Assembly (NCBI RefSeq): GCF_006227205.1
Contig: NZ_VCNG01000001.1
Coordinates: 310,001 to 374,000, forward strand
From: Pseudomonas sp. ICMP22404
GTDB lineage: Bacteria > Pseudomonadota > Gammaproteobacteria > Pseudomonadales > Pseudomonadaceae
Direction: 5' to 3'
Length of the DNA: 64,000 bases
Made by a program: the position numbers and the translations under genes. The notes beneath the pieces are model-generated. The model did no database searches, was not told the DNA's origin, and saw only the letters and a program-made list of their open reading frames with translations. This document shows positions 36,952-46,517 of this stretch, one piece after another. Every line of letters starts with the position of its first letter. Position 1 is the first letter of the stretch.

Positions 36952-38907
36952 TCAATTATCGGCAGTACCCAGCAGCAGTGGAGCAAACAACGGTCCCAGG
37001 CGAGCACTACCGACGTCCGACAAATGATCCTCATCCCGGTATTGCGAGTAACCATTGGCCTCGATTGGGCAGACACGATCCGAGCACATCAACGGCGTAG
37101 GGTCGATGACATGTACCCCAGCGTCGGCAGCCTTCATCGAGTCGAACAAGGCGCTCAGGAAGCGCTGGCGCGCCATGTGCTCCGAGAGTGGGCGGCCCAG
37201 CCCCTCGGCTGAACGCCCTATCCGCGCCAGACTCGTCAGTCGACCGATGGCACCCTTACGCTGCAATGGCACCTCCTTGAACAACCAGACCTGCGCACCC
37301 GTCGCCCTGATCGCTGCGACCCGTGCCTTGAGCCCTGCGGCCATGCGCGCCTCGGCTTCGGCGGTATTGTCACGAGGATCGAGCAGCACCTTCTTGTCGC
37401 CGTCCTCACGACCGTAGACATAAAGGCTCCAGTTGGATGCCAGTACTACGTCCCTGATCTTCAGGCGACGAACCTGATCCATGGTCCGCTCGTTGAAATC
37501 CTTGCAACGCGGCCTCGGGTCATCGCTGAGAATTGGCGGGCAGGCGCTCATGCTGTAAAGCCAGACCGGGCCACCACCGTGCGCGGCGCTACTTTCAATT
37601 GCCGGCAACAGCGCCGCAGCGTGACTGTCGCCCCAGAACAGCCGGGTCACCGGGGCATCCTTTTGCCCGCCCAGCAGGCATGCCTTGTCCGGACGTTTGT
37701 CTGAAGTCACCAGCATGCATTTCATCTGCCCCGCTCGCCATTCCCGCGCCTGCGCGTACTCCATGGCTTTCCCGGTAAGGCGTTGGGGAAAGCCGTCCGC
37801 CGACCGCACCACCGACCCGCTTACAGCCAGGACAGCCATGGCCAGCAGCCCTCCCACCAACACGGGTTTACGTCCAGCCAGCAGGCGCTTTTCACGGAAC
37901 GGAAGCTCAACGAAACGCCAGCTCAGCCAGGCAAAAACCAGCGCCAGCAGAATCCAGCCCGCGGCCTCCCAGGGCTGGATTCCGTCGATGGAGATGGCGT
38001 TGGCATAGACGTAGACCGGCCAATGCCACAGGTAAAAGGAATAGGAAAGCAAACCAACCCAGACCAGAGCCCTGGTACTTAACACCTGAGCGACCCAGGT
38101 CGAACACCGGGCGCCTGACCAGATCAACGCCGTGGTACCGAGCACCGGGAATAAAGCGGACCAGCCCGGAAACACCGTTGTTTCGTCGAAAGTGAAAACC
38201 GCCGCCAGCACCGCCACCAATCCAGCCACGGCGGCGAACTGGCAGACCCACGGCCGAACTGCGTGCCTGGGCGCAGGCAAGACCGCCAGCATCGCCCCGC
38301 ACAAAAGCTCCCAGGCACGGGTCGGCAGCGAGAAGAAAGCGACGTCAGGCTTGCGGTCGATGTAAGCGATATTCAGCCCGAAAGAAATCAGCAGCAGGGC
38401 AAACAGCATCCAACGCCAATGGCGAACGTGGCGCATCAACAGCACCATCAGCAGAGGAAAGAAGATGTAGTACTGCTCTTCAACAGCCAGGGACCAAGTG
38501 TGAAGCAGCGGCTTCAAATCCGAGGCAGGCGCGAAATAGCCATCTTCACGCATGAACAGGATGTTTGAGATAAACAGCGACTGATAACGAACCGTCCTGC
38601 CAAGCTCTGAAAAGTCCTTGGCCGTCAGTAGCAACCAGCCCACGGCCAACGTTGCCAGCAGCACCATGCTCAAGGCCGGGAGGATACGTCGCGCCCGACG
38701 CGCCCAGAAATCAGCGAAGCTGAAACGCTGCGCACTGATCTCGCGGAACAGGATACTGGTGATCAGGAACCCGGAAATAACGAAAAAGACGTCGACGCCG
38801 ACAAAACCACCGCTGAATGTGCCGAAACCGAAGTGAAACAAAACAACCGGAATAACGGCCAGCGCCCTCAAGCCATCAATGTCACGGCGGTTGCCAAACG
38901 TATGCAT
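36952..38907 (-). CDS. Membrane O-acyltransferase (OafA type) with C-terminal SGNH domain
   Basis: A 651-residue protein. Residues about 8-350 are an acyltransferase-3 domain with ten or so membrane helices (NRRDIDGLRALAVIPVVLFH is the diagnostic RxxR-type start; WSLAVEEQYYIFFPL the catalytic loop). Residues about 390-651 form a periplasmic SGNH hydrolase-like domain (LFWGDSHAAALLPAI, and a final DxxH motif in DEDHLSDVGSARLG). Such proteins O-acetylate surface polysaccharide. The start at 38907 follows AAGGAGCGTT. Single gene between ubiD and the rho terminator. Confidence 0.9.
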   Translation of the reverse strand: MHTFGNRRDIDGLRALAVIPVVLFHFGFGTFSGGFVGVDVFFVISGFLITSILFREISAQRFSFADFWARRARRILPALSMVLLATLAVGWLLLTAKDFSELGRTVRYQSLFISNILFMREDGYFAPASDLKPLLHTWSLAVEEQYYIFFPLLMVLLMRHVRHWRWMLFALLLISFGLNIAYIDRKPDVAFFSLPTRAWELLCGAMLAVLPAPRHAVRPWVCQFAAVAGLVAVLAAVFTFDETTVFPGWSALFPVLGTTALIWSGARCSTWVAQVLSTRALVWVGLLSYSFYLWHWPVYVYANAISIDGIQPWEAAGWILLALVFAWLSWRFVELPFREKRLLAGRKPVLVGGLLAMAVLAVSGSVVRSADGFPQRLTGKAMEYAQAREWRAGQMKCMLVTSDKRPDKACLLGGQKDAPVTRLFWGDSHAAALLPAIESSAAHGGGPVWLYSMSACPPILSDDPRPRCKDFNERTMDQVRRLKIRDVVLASNWSLYVYGREDGDKKVLLDPRDNTAEAEARMAAGLKARVAAIRATGAQVWLFKEVPLQRKGAIGRLTSLARIGRSAEGLGRPLSEHMARQRFLSALFDSMKAADAGVHVIDPTPLMCSDRVCPIEANGYSQYRDEDHLSDVGSARLGPLFAPLLLGTADN

Positions 38908-38993
38908 AACGCTCCTTGTCGCTTTGAAGACCCATAATGAACACGGACACCAGCCGGCCCACGGAAGTTGTCCATTTTGATACAAAACTTTGC

Positions 38994-39029
38994 AAAAAAA
39001 AGAGCGCCTCATCTGAGGCGCCCTTTTTT
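38994..39029 (-). terminator. Bidirectional terminator downstream of rho
   Basis: GCGCCTCA-TC-TGAGGCGC stem with an A8 tract on one side (T8 on the minus strand) and a T6 tract on the other; 18 bases after the rho stop. Confidence 0.88.
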
Positions 39030-39047
39030 CTACAACCTGACTTCGTG

Positions 39048-40307
<1,260 letters not shown>

Positions 40308-40339
40308 ATAGGAATGACGTAATCATTTATGGAGGGGAA

Positions 40340-40358
40340 ATTAAGCTTTTGGCTTAAT
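40340..40358 (-). promoter_or_regulatory. Leader hairpin upstream of rho
   Basis: ATTAAGC-CAAAA-GCTTAAT (minus strand), a perfect 7-bp stem about 33 bases before the rho start codon, just ahead of the TTCCCCTCC segment of the leader. It is a candidate attenuation or pausing element; no function can be proven from sequence. Confidence 0.4.
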
Positions 40359-40459
40359 GAGGCCGCGCCGCGGAGAAGGCGACAGGATCGCGTACTTATT
40401 CGAAAGGAGTGCGTCGGCGACGGCTTGCAGGGGGCAATGGAGAAACCAGTGCGGGGCCG

Positions 40460-40488
40460 AATGTACCACCTGGATTTGCGAGCGTCTA
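40460..40488 (-). promoter_or_regulatory. Candidate promoter of rho
   Basis: On the minus strand TAGACG, 17 bases, TACATT. It lies after the trxA terminator, so rho needs a promoter in this interval. Both hexamers match consensus at four of six positions. Confidence 0.4.
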
Positions 40489-40501
40489 GCCCCGAATAAC
40501 G

Positions 40502-40530
40502 AAAAAGCCCCGCGATTGGCGGGGCTTTTT
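40502..40530 (-). terminator. Rho-independent terminator of trxA
   Basis: GCCCCGC-CAATC-GCGGGGC stem with T5 on the minus strand (A5 on the plus), 16 bases after the trxA stop. It separates trxA from rho. Confidence 0.88.
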
Positions 40531-40546
40531 CAATGGCATTCGGCGC

Positions 40547-40876
40547 TTAGATGTTGGCGTCGAGGAAAGCAGCCAGTTGCGATTTCGACAGCGCACCGAC
40601 CTTGGTGGCTTCGACGTTGCCGTTCTTGAACAGCATCAGCGTCGGGATACCACGCACGCCGTGCTTGGCCGGGGTTTCCTGGTTTTCGTCGATGTTCAGC
40701 TTGGCGACAGTCAGCTTGCCCTTGTAGGTCTCGGCAATCTCGTCCAGAACCGGAGCGATCATCTTGCAGGGACCGCACCACTCAGCCCAATAGTCGACCA
40801 GTACCGCGCCTTCGGACTTGAGTACTTCGTCGTCGAAGCTAGCGTCGGTAACGTGTTTGATCAGATCGCTGCTCAT
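40547..40876 (-). CDS. trxA: Thioredoxin TrxA
   Basis: A 109-residue thioredoxin with the redox motif [10 protein letters not shown] (Cys-Gly-Pro-Cys) and the cis-proline loop [14 protein letters not shown]. It reduces disulfides in cytoplasmic proteins. The ATG at 40876 follows GGAGATTTCC and gives the normal [14 protein letters not shown] start; the 14 extra upstream codons are rejected. A TATGAT -10 box is visible about 45 bases upstream. The rho-trxA pair is conserved in gammaproteobacteria. Confidence 0.96.
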   Translation of the reverse strand: MSSDLIKHVTDASFDDEVLKSEGAVLVDYWAEWCGPCKMIAPVLDEIAETYKGKLTVAKLNIDENQETPAKHGVRGIPTLMLFKNGNVEATKVGALSKSQLAAFLDANI

Positions 40877-41000
40877 GGAAATCTCCGGGGTTGTCAGCAA
40901 AAAAACGTGGCCCATCATAGCTGCCCTTCCCGGGTTCAGGAAGTCACTGTTGATTGAGTCTCGCTATGGCGCCAGACGCATTTTGACATGAGCCAGGTCA

Positions 41001-41705
41001 TCAGGCGGCCGGGGCGACGAAGCAGATTCCGGTGCGTAGCGCAGCGTTGCGGACATGCTCCTGCATGGCTTTCTGGGCAGAGCCCGAGGAGCGCCGGGAC
41101 AGTGCCCGCAGGATTTTTCGGTGCTCCTGCCAGGTTTCCATGGCCCGTTCCGCCCTGATGAACGGCAACTTCTGGCTCTCCAGGAAGATCTCGGCGCTGG
41201 CGGTGAGGATGTTCAGCATCGCCTGGTTGCCGCCGGCCTGCAGGATTCGCCGATGAAATTCGAAATCCAGCCGCGCCGCCGCGTCGAAATCCCCTGATTT
41301 CAGCTCCCGGCGCATGGCCTCGACGTTGTCACCCAGCACGTCGAGCTCATCGGGGCTCAGCGTCGCCGCCGCCATTCCGGCTGCGAAACCCTCCAGGGCA
41401 TAGCGCAACTGGAAGATATCCAGTGGCGAGACCTGGGCCGCGAATGGCCAACCCGCTGTCGACTCACCGTGAGAAACCTCCACCGACGATTGTACGAACA
41501 CCCCTTTGCCGGGCTGCACGCTGATCATCCCCAGCGCACTCAACGACGACAGGGCCTCGCGCAAGGACGCCCGACTCACGCCCAGTTGCAGTGCCAGATC
41601 CCGTTGCGACGGCAACGCATCCCCCGGACCGAAGCCTTCATCGGCGATCAGTTTGCGGATGCCTTGCAAGGCCACTTCGGGAACTGCACGGGAGATGGAA
41701 TTCAT
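41001..41705 (-). CDS. GntR family (FadR subfamily) regulator
   Basis: A 234-residue regulator. The winged helix-turn-helix (about residues 10-75) includes GDALPSQRDLALQLGVSRASLREAL; the C-terminal FCD domain (about 95-225) is all helical with conserved Asp and His (FDAAARLDFEFHRRILQAGG), which normally bind a metal and a small acid ligand. It is divergent from a polar amino acid ABC operon with about 250 shared bases containing a palindromic candidate operator, so it most likely controls that operon and itself. Ligand unknown. Confidence 0.88.
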   Translation of the reverse strand: MNSISRAVPEVALQGIRKLIADEGFGPGDALPSQRDLALQLGVSRASLREALSSLSALGMISVQPGKGVFVQSSVEVSHGESTAGWPFAAQVSPLDIFQLRYALEGFAAGMAAATLSPDELDVLGDNVEAMRRELKSGDFDAAARLDFEFHRRILQAGGNQAMLNILTASAEIFLESQKLPFIRAERAMETWQEHRKILRALSRRSSGSAQKAMQEHVRNAALRTGICFVAPAA

Positions 41706-41832
41706 GTTTTTTCGGGTATATCCGGCCAGTGAGCGACTAGTTGTAAAGCTATTCGCCGCGCCCGGCAAGTCGTGCCCCAGCAGGGTTCGACGGCCGATAC
41801 CGACGCTCGATAAAGGTGCGAAACGCGGCCCA

Positions 41833-41847
41833 ACTGTTCAGACCAGT
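41833..41847. promoter_or_regulatory. Candidate FadR-type operator
   Basis: ACTGTTCAGACCAGT, a 15-base palindrome with one mismatched pair, close to the TNGTNNNACNA pattern of FadR-subfamily sites. It lies in the divergent region between the GntR gene and the ABC operon. Confidence 0.4.
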
Positions 41848-41959
41848 CAGACCGAGCCGCGCCAGCAAATCCGCGGCCTTGGCGGGTTTGAAATCGCGTT
41901 GGCATGGCCTGTGCTCTGTCCGAACGCAGAAATCACATCACCGACCGCGGAGATTCACC

Positions 41960-42745
41960 ATGATCCAGCGTTGCAGCGCCCTGCTCACCGTCCTGTTTGC
42001 CAGCCTGATGCTCTGCCAGTTGCCCGCCCACGCCGACGGACTGGAGGACGTGGTCAAGCGCGGCACCCTCAAAGTCGCGGTGCCCCAGGATTTCCCGCCG
42101 TTCGGCTCGGTAGGCCCGGATATGAAACCCCGCGGCCTGGACATCGATACCGCGAAGCTGCTGGCCGACCAGCTCAAGGTCAAGCTTGAGCTTACGCCGG
42201 TCAACAGCACCAATCGCATTCCGTTCCTGACCACCGGCAAGGTCGACCTGGTGATCTCCAGCCTGGGCAAGAACCCGGAACGCGAGAAGGTGATCGATTT
42301 TTCCAGCGCCTACGCGCCGTTCTATCTCGCCGTATTCGGCCCGCCCGAGGCCGCCATCAATGGCCTGGACGATCTCAAGGGCAAGACCATCAGCGTCACC
42401 CGGGGCGCCATCGAAGACATCGAACTGACCAAGGTCGCCCCGGAAGGCACCACCATCAAGCGCTTCGAAGACAATAATTCGACCATCGCAGCCTACCTCG
42501 CCGGCCAGGTGGACCTGATCGCCAGCGGCAACGTGGTGATGGTCGCCATCAGTGAGCGCAACCCCAAGCGTGTCCCGGCGCTGAAAGTGAAACTCAAGGA
42601 CTCGCCGGTGTACGTCGGCGTGAACAAGAACGAGCCCGCGCTGCTGGACAAGGTCAACCAGATCCTCGCCACGGCCAAGACCGATGGCAGCCTGGAGAAA
42701 AACTCTCAGACCTGGCTCAAGCAGCCGCTGCCGGCCGATCTCTGA
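41960..42745 (+). CDS. Polar amino acid ABC transporter substrate-binding protein
   Basis: A 261-residue periplasmic binding protein (family 3). A signal peptide (MIQRCSALLTVLFASLMLCQLPAHA) precedes DGLEDVVKRGTLKVAVPQDFPPFG; the ligand-clamp regions GLDIDTAKLLADQL and GKTISVTRGAIEDIEL are present. The ATG at 41960 begins the signal; an open frame upstream is not coding. It should capture an amino acid or related polar ligand for the two permeases downstream; specificity cannot be read. Confidence 0.9.
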   Translation: MIQRCSALLTVLFASLMLCQLPAHADGLEDVVKRGTLKVAVPQDFPPFGSVGPDMKPRGLDIDTAKLLADQLKVKLELTPVNSTNRIPFLTTGKVDLVISSLGKNPEREKVIDFSSAYAPFYLAVFGPPEAAINGLDDLKGKTISVTRGAIEDIELTKVAPEGTTIKRFEDNNSTIAAYLAGQVDLIASGNVVMVAISERNPKRVPALKVKLKDSPVYVGVNKNEPALLDKVNQILATAKTDGSLEKNSQTWLKQPLPADL

Positions 42746-42766
42746 TCGTCATTCGAGAGGCTGAGC

Positions 42767-43447
42767 ATGGCTTATCAGTTCGATTTTCTGCCGGTGATGC
42801 AAAACACCGAGCTACTGTTGCGCGGTGCGCTGTTCACCCTGGAACTGACGGCCATCGGCGCGGTGCTCGGGGTTGGCCTGGGCATCGTCGGTGCCGTGGT
42901 GCGGGCCTGGAAGATCCGCCCGTTCGCGGCGATATTCGGGGTGTATGTGGAGCTGATCCGCAATACGCCGTTCCTGGTGCAGCTGTTTTTCATCTTCTTC
43001 GGCCTGCCGTCCCTGGGCGTGCAGATTTCCGAATGGCAGGCGGCGGTACTGGCCATGGTGATCAACCTCGGCGCCTACTCCACCGAAATCATTCGTGCCG
43101 GCATCCAGGCTGTCCCCCACGGGCAGCTGGAAGCCGCCGCAGCCCTGGCGATGAGTCGCTTCGAGGCCTTTCGCCACGTGGTGCTGCTGCCGGCGCTGGG
43201 CAAGGTCTGGCCGGCCCTGAGCAGCCAGATCATCATCGTGATGCTCGGCTCGGCGGTCTGCTCGCAGATTGCCACCGAAGAATTGAGCTTTGCCGCGAAC
43301 TTCATCCAGTCGCGCAACTTCCGCGCCTTTGAAACCTATGCACTGACCACGCTGATCTATCTGTGCATGGCGCTGTTGATCCGCCAGTTACTGAACTGGG
43401 TGGGTCGTCGCTGCCTGTACAAGAGCAGCGCCAGGAGCGACCAATGA
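42767..43447 (+). CDS. Polar amino acid ABC transporter permease, first subunit
   Basis: A 226-residue HisM-type inner-membrane permease with about five helices and the EAA loop QLEAAAALAMSRFEAFRHVVLP (about residues 120-141). It pairs with the second permease encoded immediately downstream, which overlaps its stop by four bases (ATGA). Confidence 0.9.
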   Translation: MAYQFDFLPVMQNTELLLRGALFTLELTAIGAVLGVGLGIVGAVVRAWKIRPFAAIFGVYVELIRNTPFLVQLFFIFFGLPSLGVQISEWQAAVLAMVINLGAYSTEIIRAGIQAVPHGQLEAAAALAMSRFEAFRHVVLLPALGKVWPALSSQIIIVMLGSAVCSQIATEELSFAANFIQSRNFRAFETYALTTLIYLCMALLIRQLLNWVGRRCLYKSSARSDQ

Positions 43448-44094
43448 GTGACTTCACTTTCTGGGACGTGGTGCGCAACCTGCTCACGGGCCTGCAATGG
43501 ACCCTGGCACTGTCGCTGGTGGCGTTTATCGGTGGCGGCGTGATCGGCTTGCTGGTCATGGTGATGCGCATCGCCAAAGGCCCCCTGCCCCGCCATGTCG
43601 CCCGTACCTACATCGAGCTGTTCCAGGGCACGCCGCTGTTGATGCAGCTTTTCCTGGTGTTCTTTGGGGTGGCCCTGGCCGGGGTGGAGATTTCGCCGTG
43701 GATGGCCGCAGCCATCGCCCTGACGCTGTTTACCAGCGCCTATCTGGCGGAGATCTGGCGCGGTTGCGTCGAAGCGATCCCCAATGGCCAATGGGAGGCA
43801 TCCTCGAGCCTGGCGCTGAACCGGCTGGAGCAGTTGCGCTACGTAATCCTGCCCCAAGCCCTGCGCATCGCCGTGGCACCCACCGTGGGCTTCTCGGTGC
43901 AAGTGGTCAAGGGCACCGCCGTCACGTCGATCATCGGCTTTACCGAACTGACCAAGACCGGCGGCATGCTTGCCAACGCCACGTTCGAACCCTTCATGGT
44001 CTATGGCCTGGTTGCCCTGGGCTACTTCCTCCTCTGCTACCCCCTGTCCCTCAGTGCGCGCTACCTGGAAAGGAGACTGCATGCCTCTGCTTAG
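43444..44094 (+). CDS. Polar amino acid ABC transporter permease, second subunit
   Basis: A 216-residue HisQ/GlnP-type permease. EAA loop: GQWEASSSLALNRLEQLRYVILP. The chosen ATG overlaps the previous stop; a longer upstream frame lies within the preceding gene. It makes a heterodimeric channel with the first permease. The downstream ATPase gene starts 14 bases before its stop codon. Confidence 0.9.
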   Translation: MSDFTFWDVVRNLLTGLQWTLALSLVAFIGGGVIGLLVMVMRIAKGPLPRHVARTYIELFQGTPLLMQLFLVFFGVALAGVEISPWMAAAIALTLFTSAYLAEIWRGCVEAIPNGQWEASSSLALNRLEQLRYVILPQALRIAVAPTVGFSVQVVKGTAVTSIIGFTELTKTGGMLANATFEPFMVYGLVALGYFLLCYPLSLSARYLERRLHASA

Positions 44095-44815
44095 AATTTC
44101 CGCCCTGCATAAATACTACGGCGATCATCACGTGCTCAAAGGCATCGACCTCACCGTCGAAGAAGGCCAGGTGGTCGCGATCATCGGCCGCAGCGGCTCG
44201 GGCAAGTCCACCTTGCTGCGCACGCTCAATGGCCTGGAGTCGATCAACGATGGCGTGATCGAAGTGGACGGCGAGTACCTCGATGCCGCTCGCGCCGATC
44301 TGCGCAGCCTGCGGCAGAAAGTCGGGATGGTGTTCCAGCAGTTCAACCTCTTCCCACACCTGACCGTTGGCGAAAACGTGATGCTCGCGCCTCAGGTTGT
44401 ACAAAAAGTATCCAAGGCTAAAGCGATCGAACTGGCGCGACAGATGCTGGAGCGGGTCGGGCTCGGTGAAAAATTCGACGCCTTCCCGGACCGTCTGTCC
44501 GGCGGTCAGCAGCAACGTGTGGCGATTGCCCGGGCCCTGGCGATGTCTCCCAAGGTATTGCTCTGCGACGAGATCACCTCGGCCCTGGACCCGGAGCTGG
44601 TCAATGAAGTGCTCGGCGTGGTGCGGCAACTGGCCAAGGAAGGCATGACGCTGATCATGGTCACCCACGAAATGCGTTTCGCCCGCGAGGTGGGGGACAA
44701 ACTGGTGTTCATGCACCAGGGCAAGGTGCATGAGGTGGGGGATCCCAAGGTGTTGTTCGCCGCTCCGAAGACGGCCGAACTGGCGAATTTTATCGGAATG
44801 GTCGAGCCTGCCTGA
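44081..44815 (+). CDS. Polar amino acid ABC transporter ATPase
   Basis: A 244-residue GlnQ/HisP-type ATPase. Walker A IIGRSGSGKSTLLR, signature RLSGGQQQRVAIARAL, Walker B VLLCDEITSALDPE and switch MVTHEMRFAREVGD are all intact. The ATG at 44081 has AAGGAGACTGC just upstream inside the second permease gene. It powers the amino acid importer; last gene of the four-gene operon. Confidence 0.93.
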   Translation: MPLLRISALHKYYGDHHVLKGIDLTVEEGQVVAIIGRSGSGKSTLLRTLNGLESINDGVIEVDGEYLDAARADLRSLRQKVGMVFQQFNLFPHLTVGENVMLAPQVVQKVSKAKAIELARQMLERVGLGEKFDAFPDRLSGGQQQRVAIARALAMSPKVLLCDEITSALDPELVNEVLGVVRQLAKEGMTLIMVTHEMRFAREVGDKLVFMHQGKVHEVGDPKVLFAAPKTAELANFIGMVEPA

Positions 44816-44941
44816 TCCACGCTGCCAAGGGCGCTTCCTCGCCACGAGGACCCGCGCTGGCTCAAGGGTTTGGTTCAGGCGCGTTGGCGTAAGCGGTTGA
44901 TCGTGGCAGGATGGCAGGGTTATCGACCGAGACTTTCCGAC

Positions 44942-46444
44942 ATGCCGCCATCCCAAGCCAAGAATCTGTCCCTGATCGCTGCCATTGACCTGGGCTCCAA
45001 CAGCTTCCACATGGTTGTCGCCAAGGCCCAGAACGGGGAAATCCGCATTCTTGAGCGACTCGGTGAAAAGGTCCAGCTGGCCGCCGGCATCGATGAAGAG
45101 CGCAAACTGAGCGAAGAGTCCATCCAACGCGGGCTCGATTGCCTCAAGCGATTCGCCCAACTGATCAACGGCATGCCTCTGGGCGCCGTACGGATTGTCG
45201 GCACCAACGCCCTGCGCGAGGCGCGCAACCGTGGCGAGTTCATCCGCCGCGCCGAAGAGATCCTCGGCCATCCGGTGGAAGTCATCTCCGGCCGGGAAGA
45301 GGCCCGCCTGATCTATCTCGGCGTCTCCCACACCCTGGCCGATACACCCGGCAAGCGGCTGGTGGCGGACATCGGCGGCGGCAGTACCGAATTCATCATC
45401 GGCCAGCGCTTCGAGCCGCTGTTGCGCGAAAGCCTGCAGATGGGCTGCGTCAGCTACACCCAGCGCTATTTCCGCGACGGCAAGATCACGCCGGCCCGCT
45501 ACGCCCAGGCCTATACCGCGGCGCGGCTGGAAATCATGAGCATCGAGCATGCCTTGCACCGCCTGACCTGGGATGAAGCCATCGGCTCCTCAGGCACCAT
45601 TCGCGCCATCGGCCTGGCCCTCAAGGCCGGCGGCTATGGCAGTGGCGAGGTCAACGCCGAGGGCCTGGCTTGGCTCAAGCGCAAGGTGTTCAAACTCGGC
45701 GAATCGGACAAGATCGATTTCGAAGGCATCAAACCTGACCGTCGGGCGATTTTCCCGGCGGGCCTGGCGATTCTCGAAGCCATTTTCGACGCCCTCGAGC
45801 TGCAACGCATGGACCACTGCGAAGGCGCCCTGCGCGAAGGTGTGCTGTACGACCTGCTGGGACGCCATCACCACGAAGACGTTCGCGAACGCACCCTGGG
45901 CTCGCTCATGGAGCGCTATCACGTCGATCAGGAACAGGCCGTGCGGGTCGAGCGCAAGGCGCTGCATGCCTTCGACCAGGTGGCCGACGACTGGGACCTC
46001 AACGACGGGGTCTGGCGCGAATTGCTCGGCTGGGCCGCCAAGGTCCATGAAGTGGGCCTGGACATCGCCCACTATCACTACCACAAGCACGGCGCCTACC
46101 TGATCGAGCATTCGGACCTGGCGGGCTTCTCCCGGGAAGACCAGCAGATGCTCGCGCTGTTGGTGCGCGGCCACCGACGCAACATCCCCAAGGATAAGTT
46201 TGCCGAATTCGGCGACGAAGGCATCAAGCTGATTCGCCTGTGCGTGCTGCTACGGTTCGCGATCCTGTTCCACCACATCCGCGGTACCCAGCAAATGCCC
46301 CAGGTGGCCTTGCACGCCGACGGCGATCAACTTGACGTGATATTTCCCGACGGCTGGCTGGAAGAAAACCAACTGACCCAGGCCGACTTTGCCCAGGAAG
46401 CGGAATGGCTGACCCGGGTCGGGATTGTGCTGAATATCCACTGA
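44942..46444 (+). CDS. ppx: Exopolyphosphatase Ppx
   Basis: A 500-residue Ppx/GppA phosphatase. The N-terminal ASKHA ATPase-fold has [16 protein letters not shown] and [16 protein letters not shown], with [12 protein letters not shown] in the second subdomain; the C-terminal HD-like helical domain follows ([24 protein letters not shown]). It removes terminal phosphates from polyphosphate or pppGpp. The ATG at 44942 is used; upstream open frame lacks homology. Convergent with ppk over a hairpin repeat. Confidence 0.93.
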   Translation: MPPSQAKNLSLIAAIDLGSNSFHMVVAKAQNGEIRILERLGEKVQLAAGIDEERKLSEESIQRGLDCLKRFAQLINGMPLGAVRIVGTNALREARNRGEFIRRAEEILGHPVEVISGREEARLIYLGVSHTLADTPGKRLVADIGGGSTEFIIGQRFEPLLRESLQMGCVSYTQRYFRDGKITPARYAQAYTAARLEIMSIEHALHRLTWDEAIGSSGTIRAIGLALKAGGYGSGEVNAEGLAWLKRKVFKLGESDKIDFEGIKPDRRAIFPAGLAILEAIFDALELQRMDHCEGALREGVLYDLLGRHHHEDVRERTLGSLMERYHVDQEQAVRVERKALHAFDQVADDWDLNDGVWRELLGWAAKVHEVGLDIAHYHYHKHGAYLIEHSDLAGFSREDQQMLALLVRGHRRNIPKDKFAEFGDEGIKLIRLCVLLRFAILFHHIRGTQQMPQVALHADGDQLDVIFPDGWLEENQLTQADFAQEAEWLTRVGIVLNIH

Positions 46445-46463
46445 TCGGACAGCAACAGAGATC

Positions 46464-46500
46464 TTTTGTGGTGAGGGGATTTATCCCCTCGCCACAAAAA
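46464..46500. terminator. Hairpin terminator between ppx and ppk (short second-family repeat)
   Basis: TTTTGTGGTGAGGGGATTTA and its inverted partner ATCCCCTCGCCACAAAAA form a near-perfect hairpin with T/A tracts on both flanks, so it can terminate both convergent genes. Its sequence is that of the GTGGCGAGGGG repeat family. Confidence 0.8.
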
Positions 46501-46517
46501 GCTGAGCTCGCCGTTCC

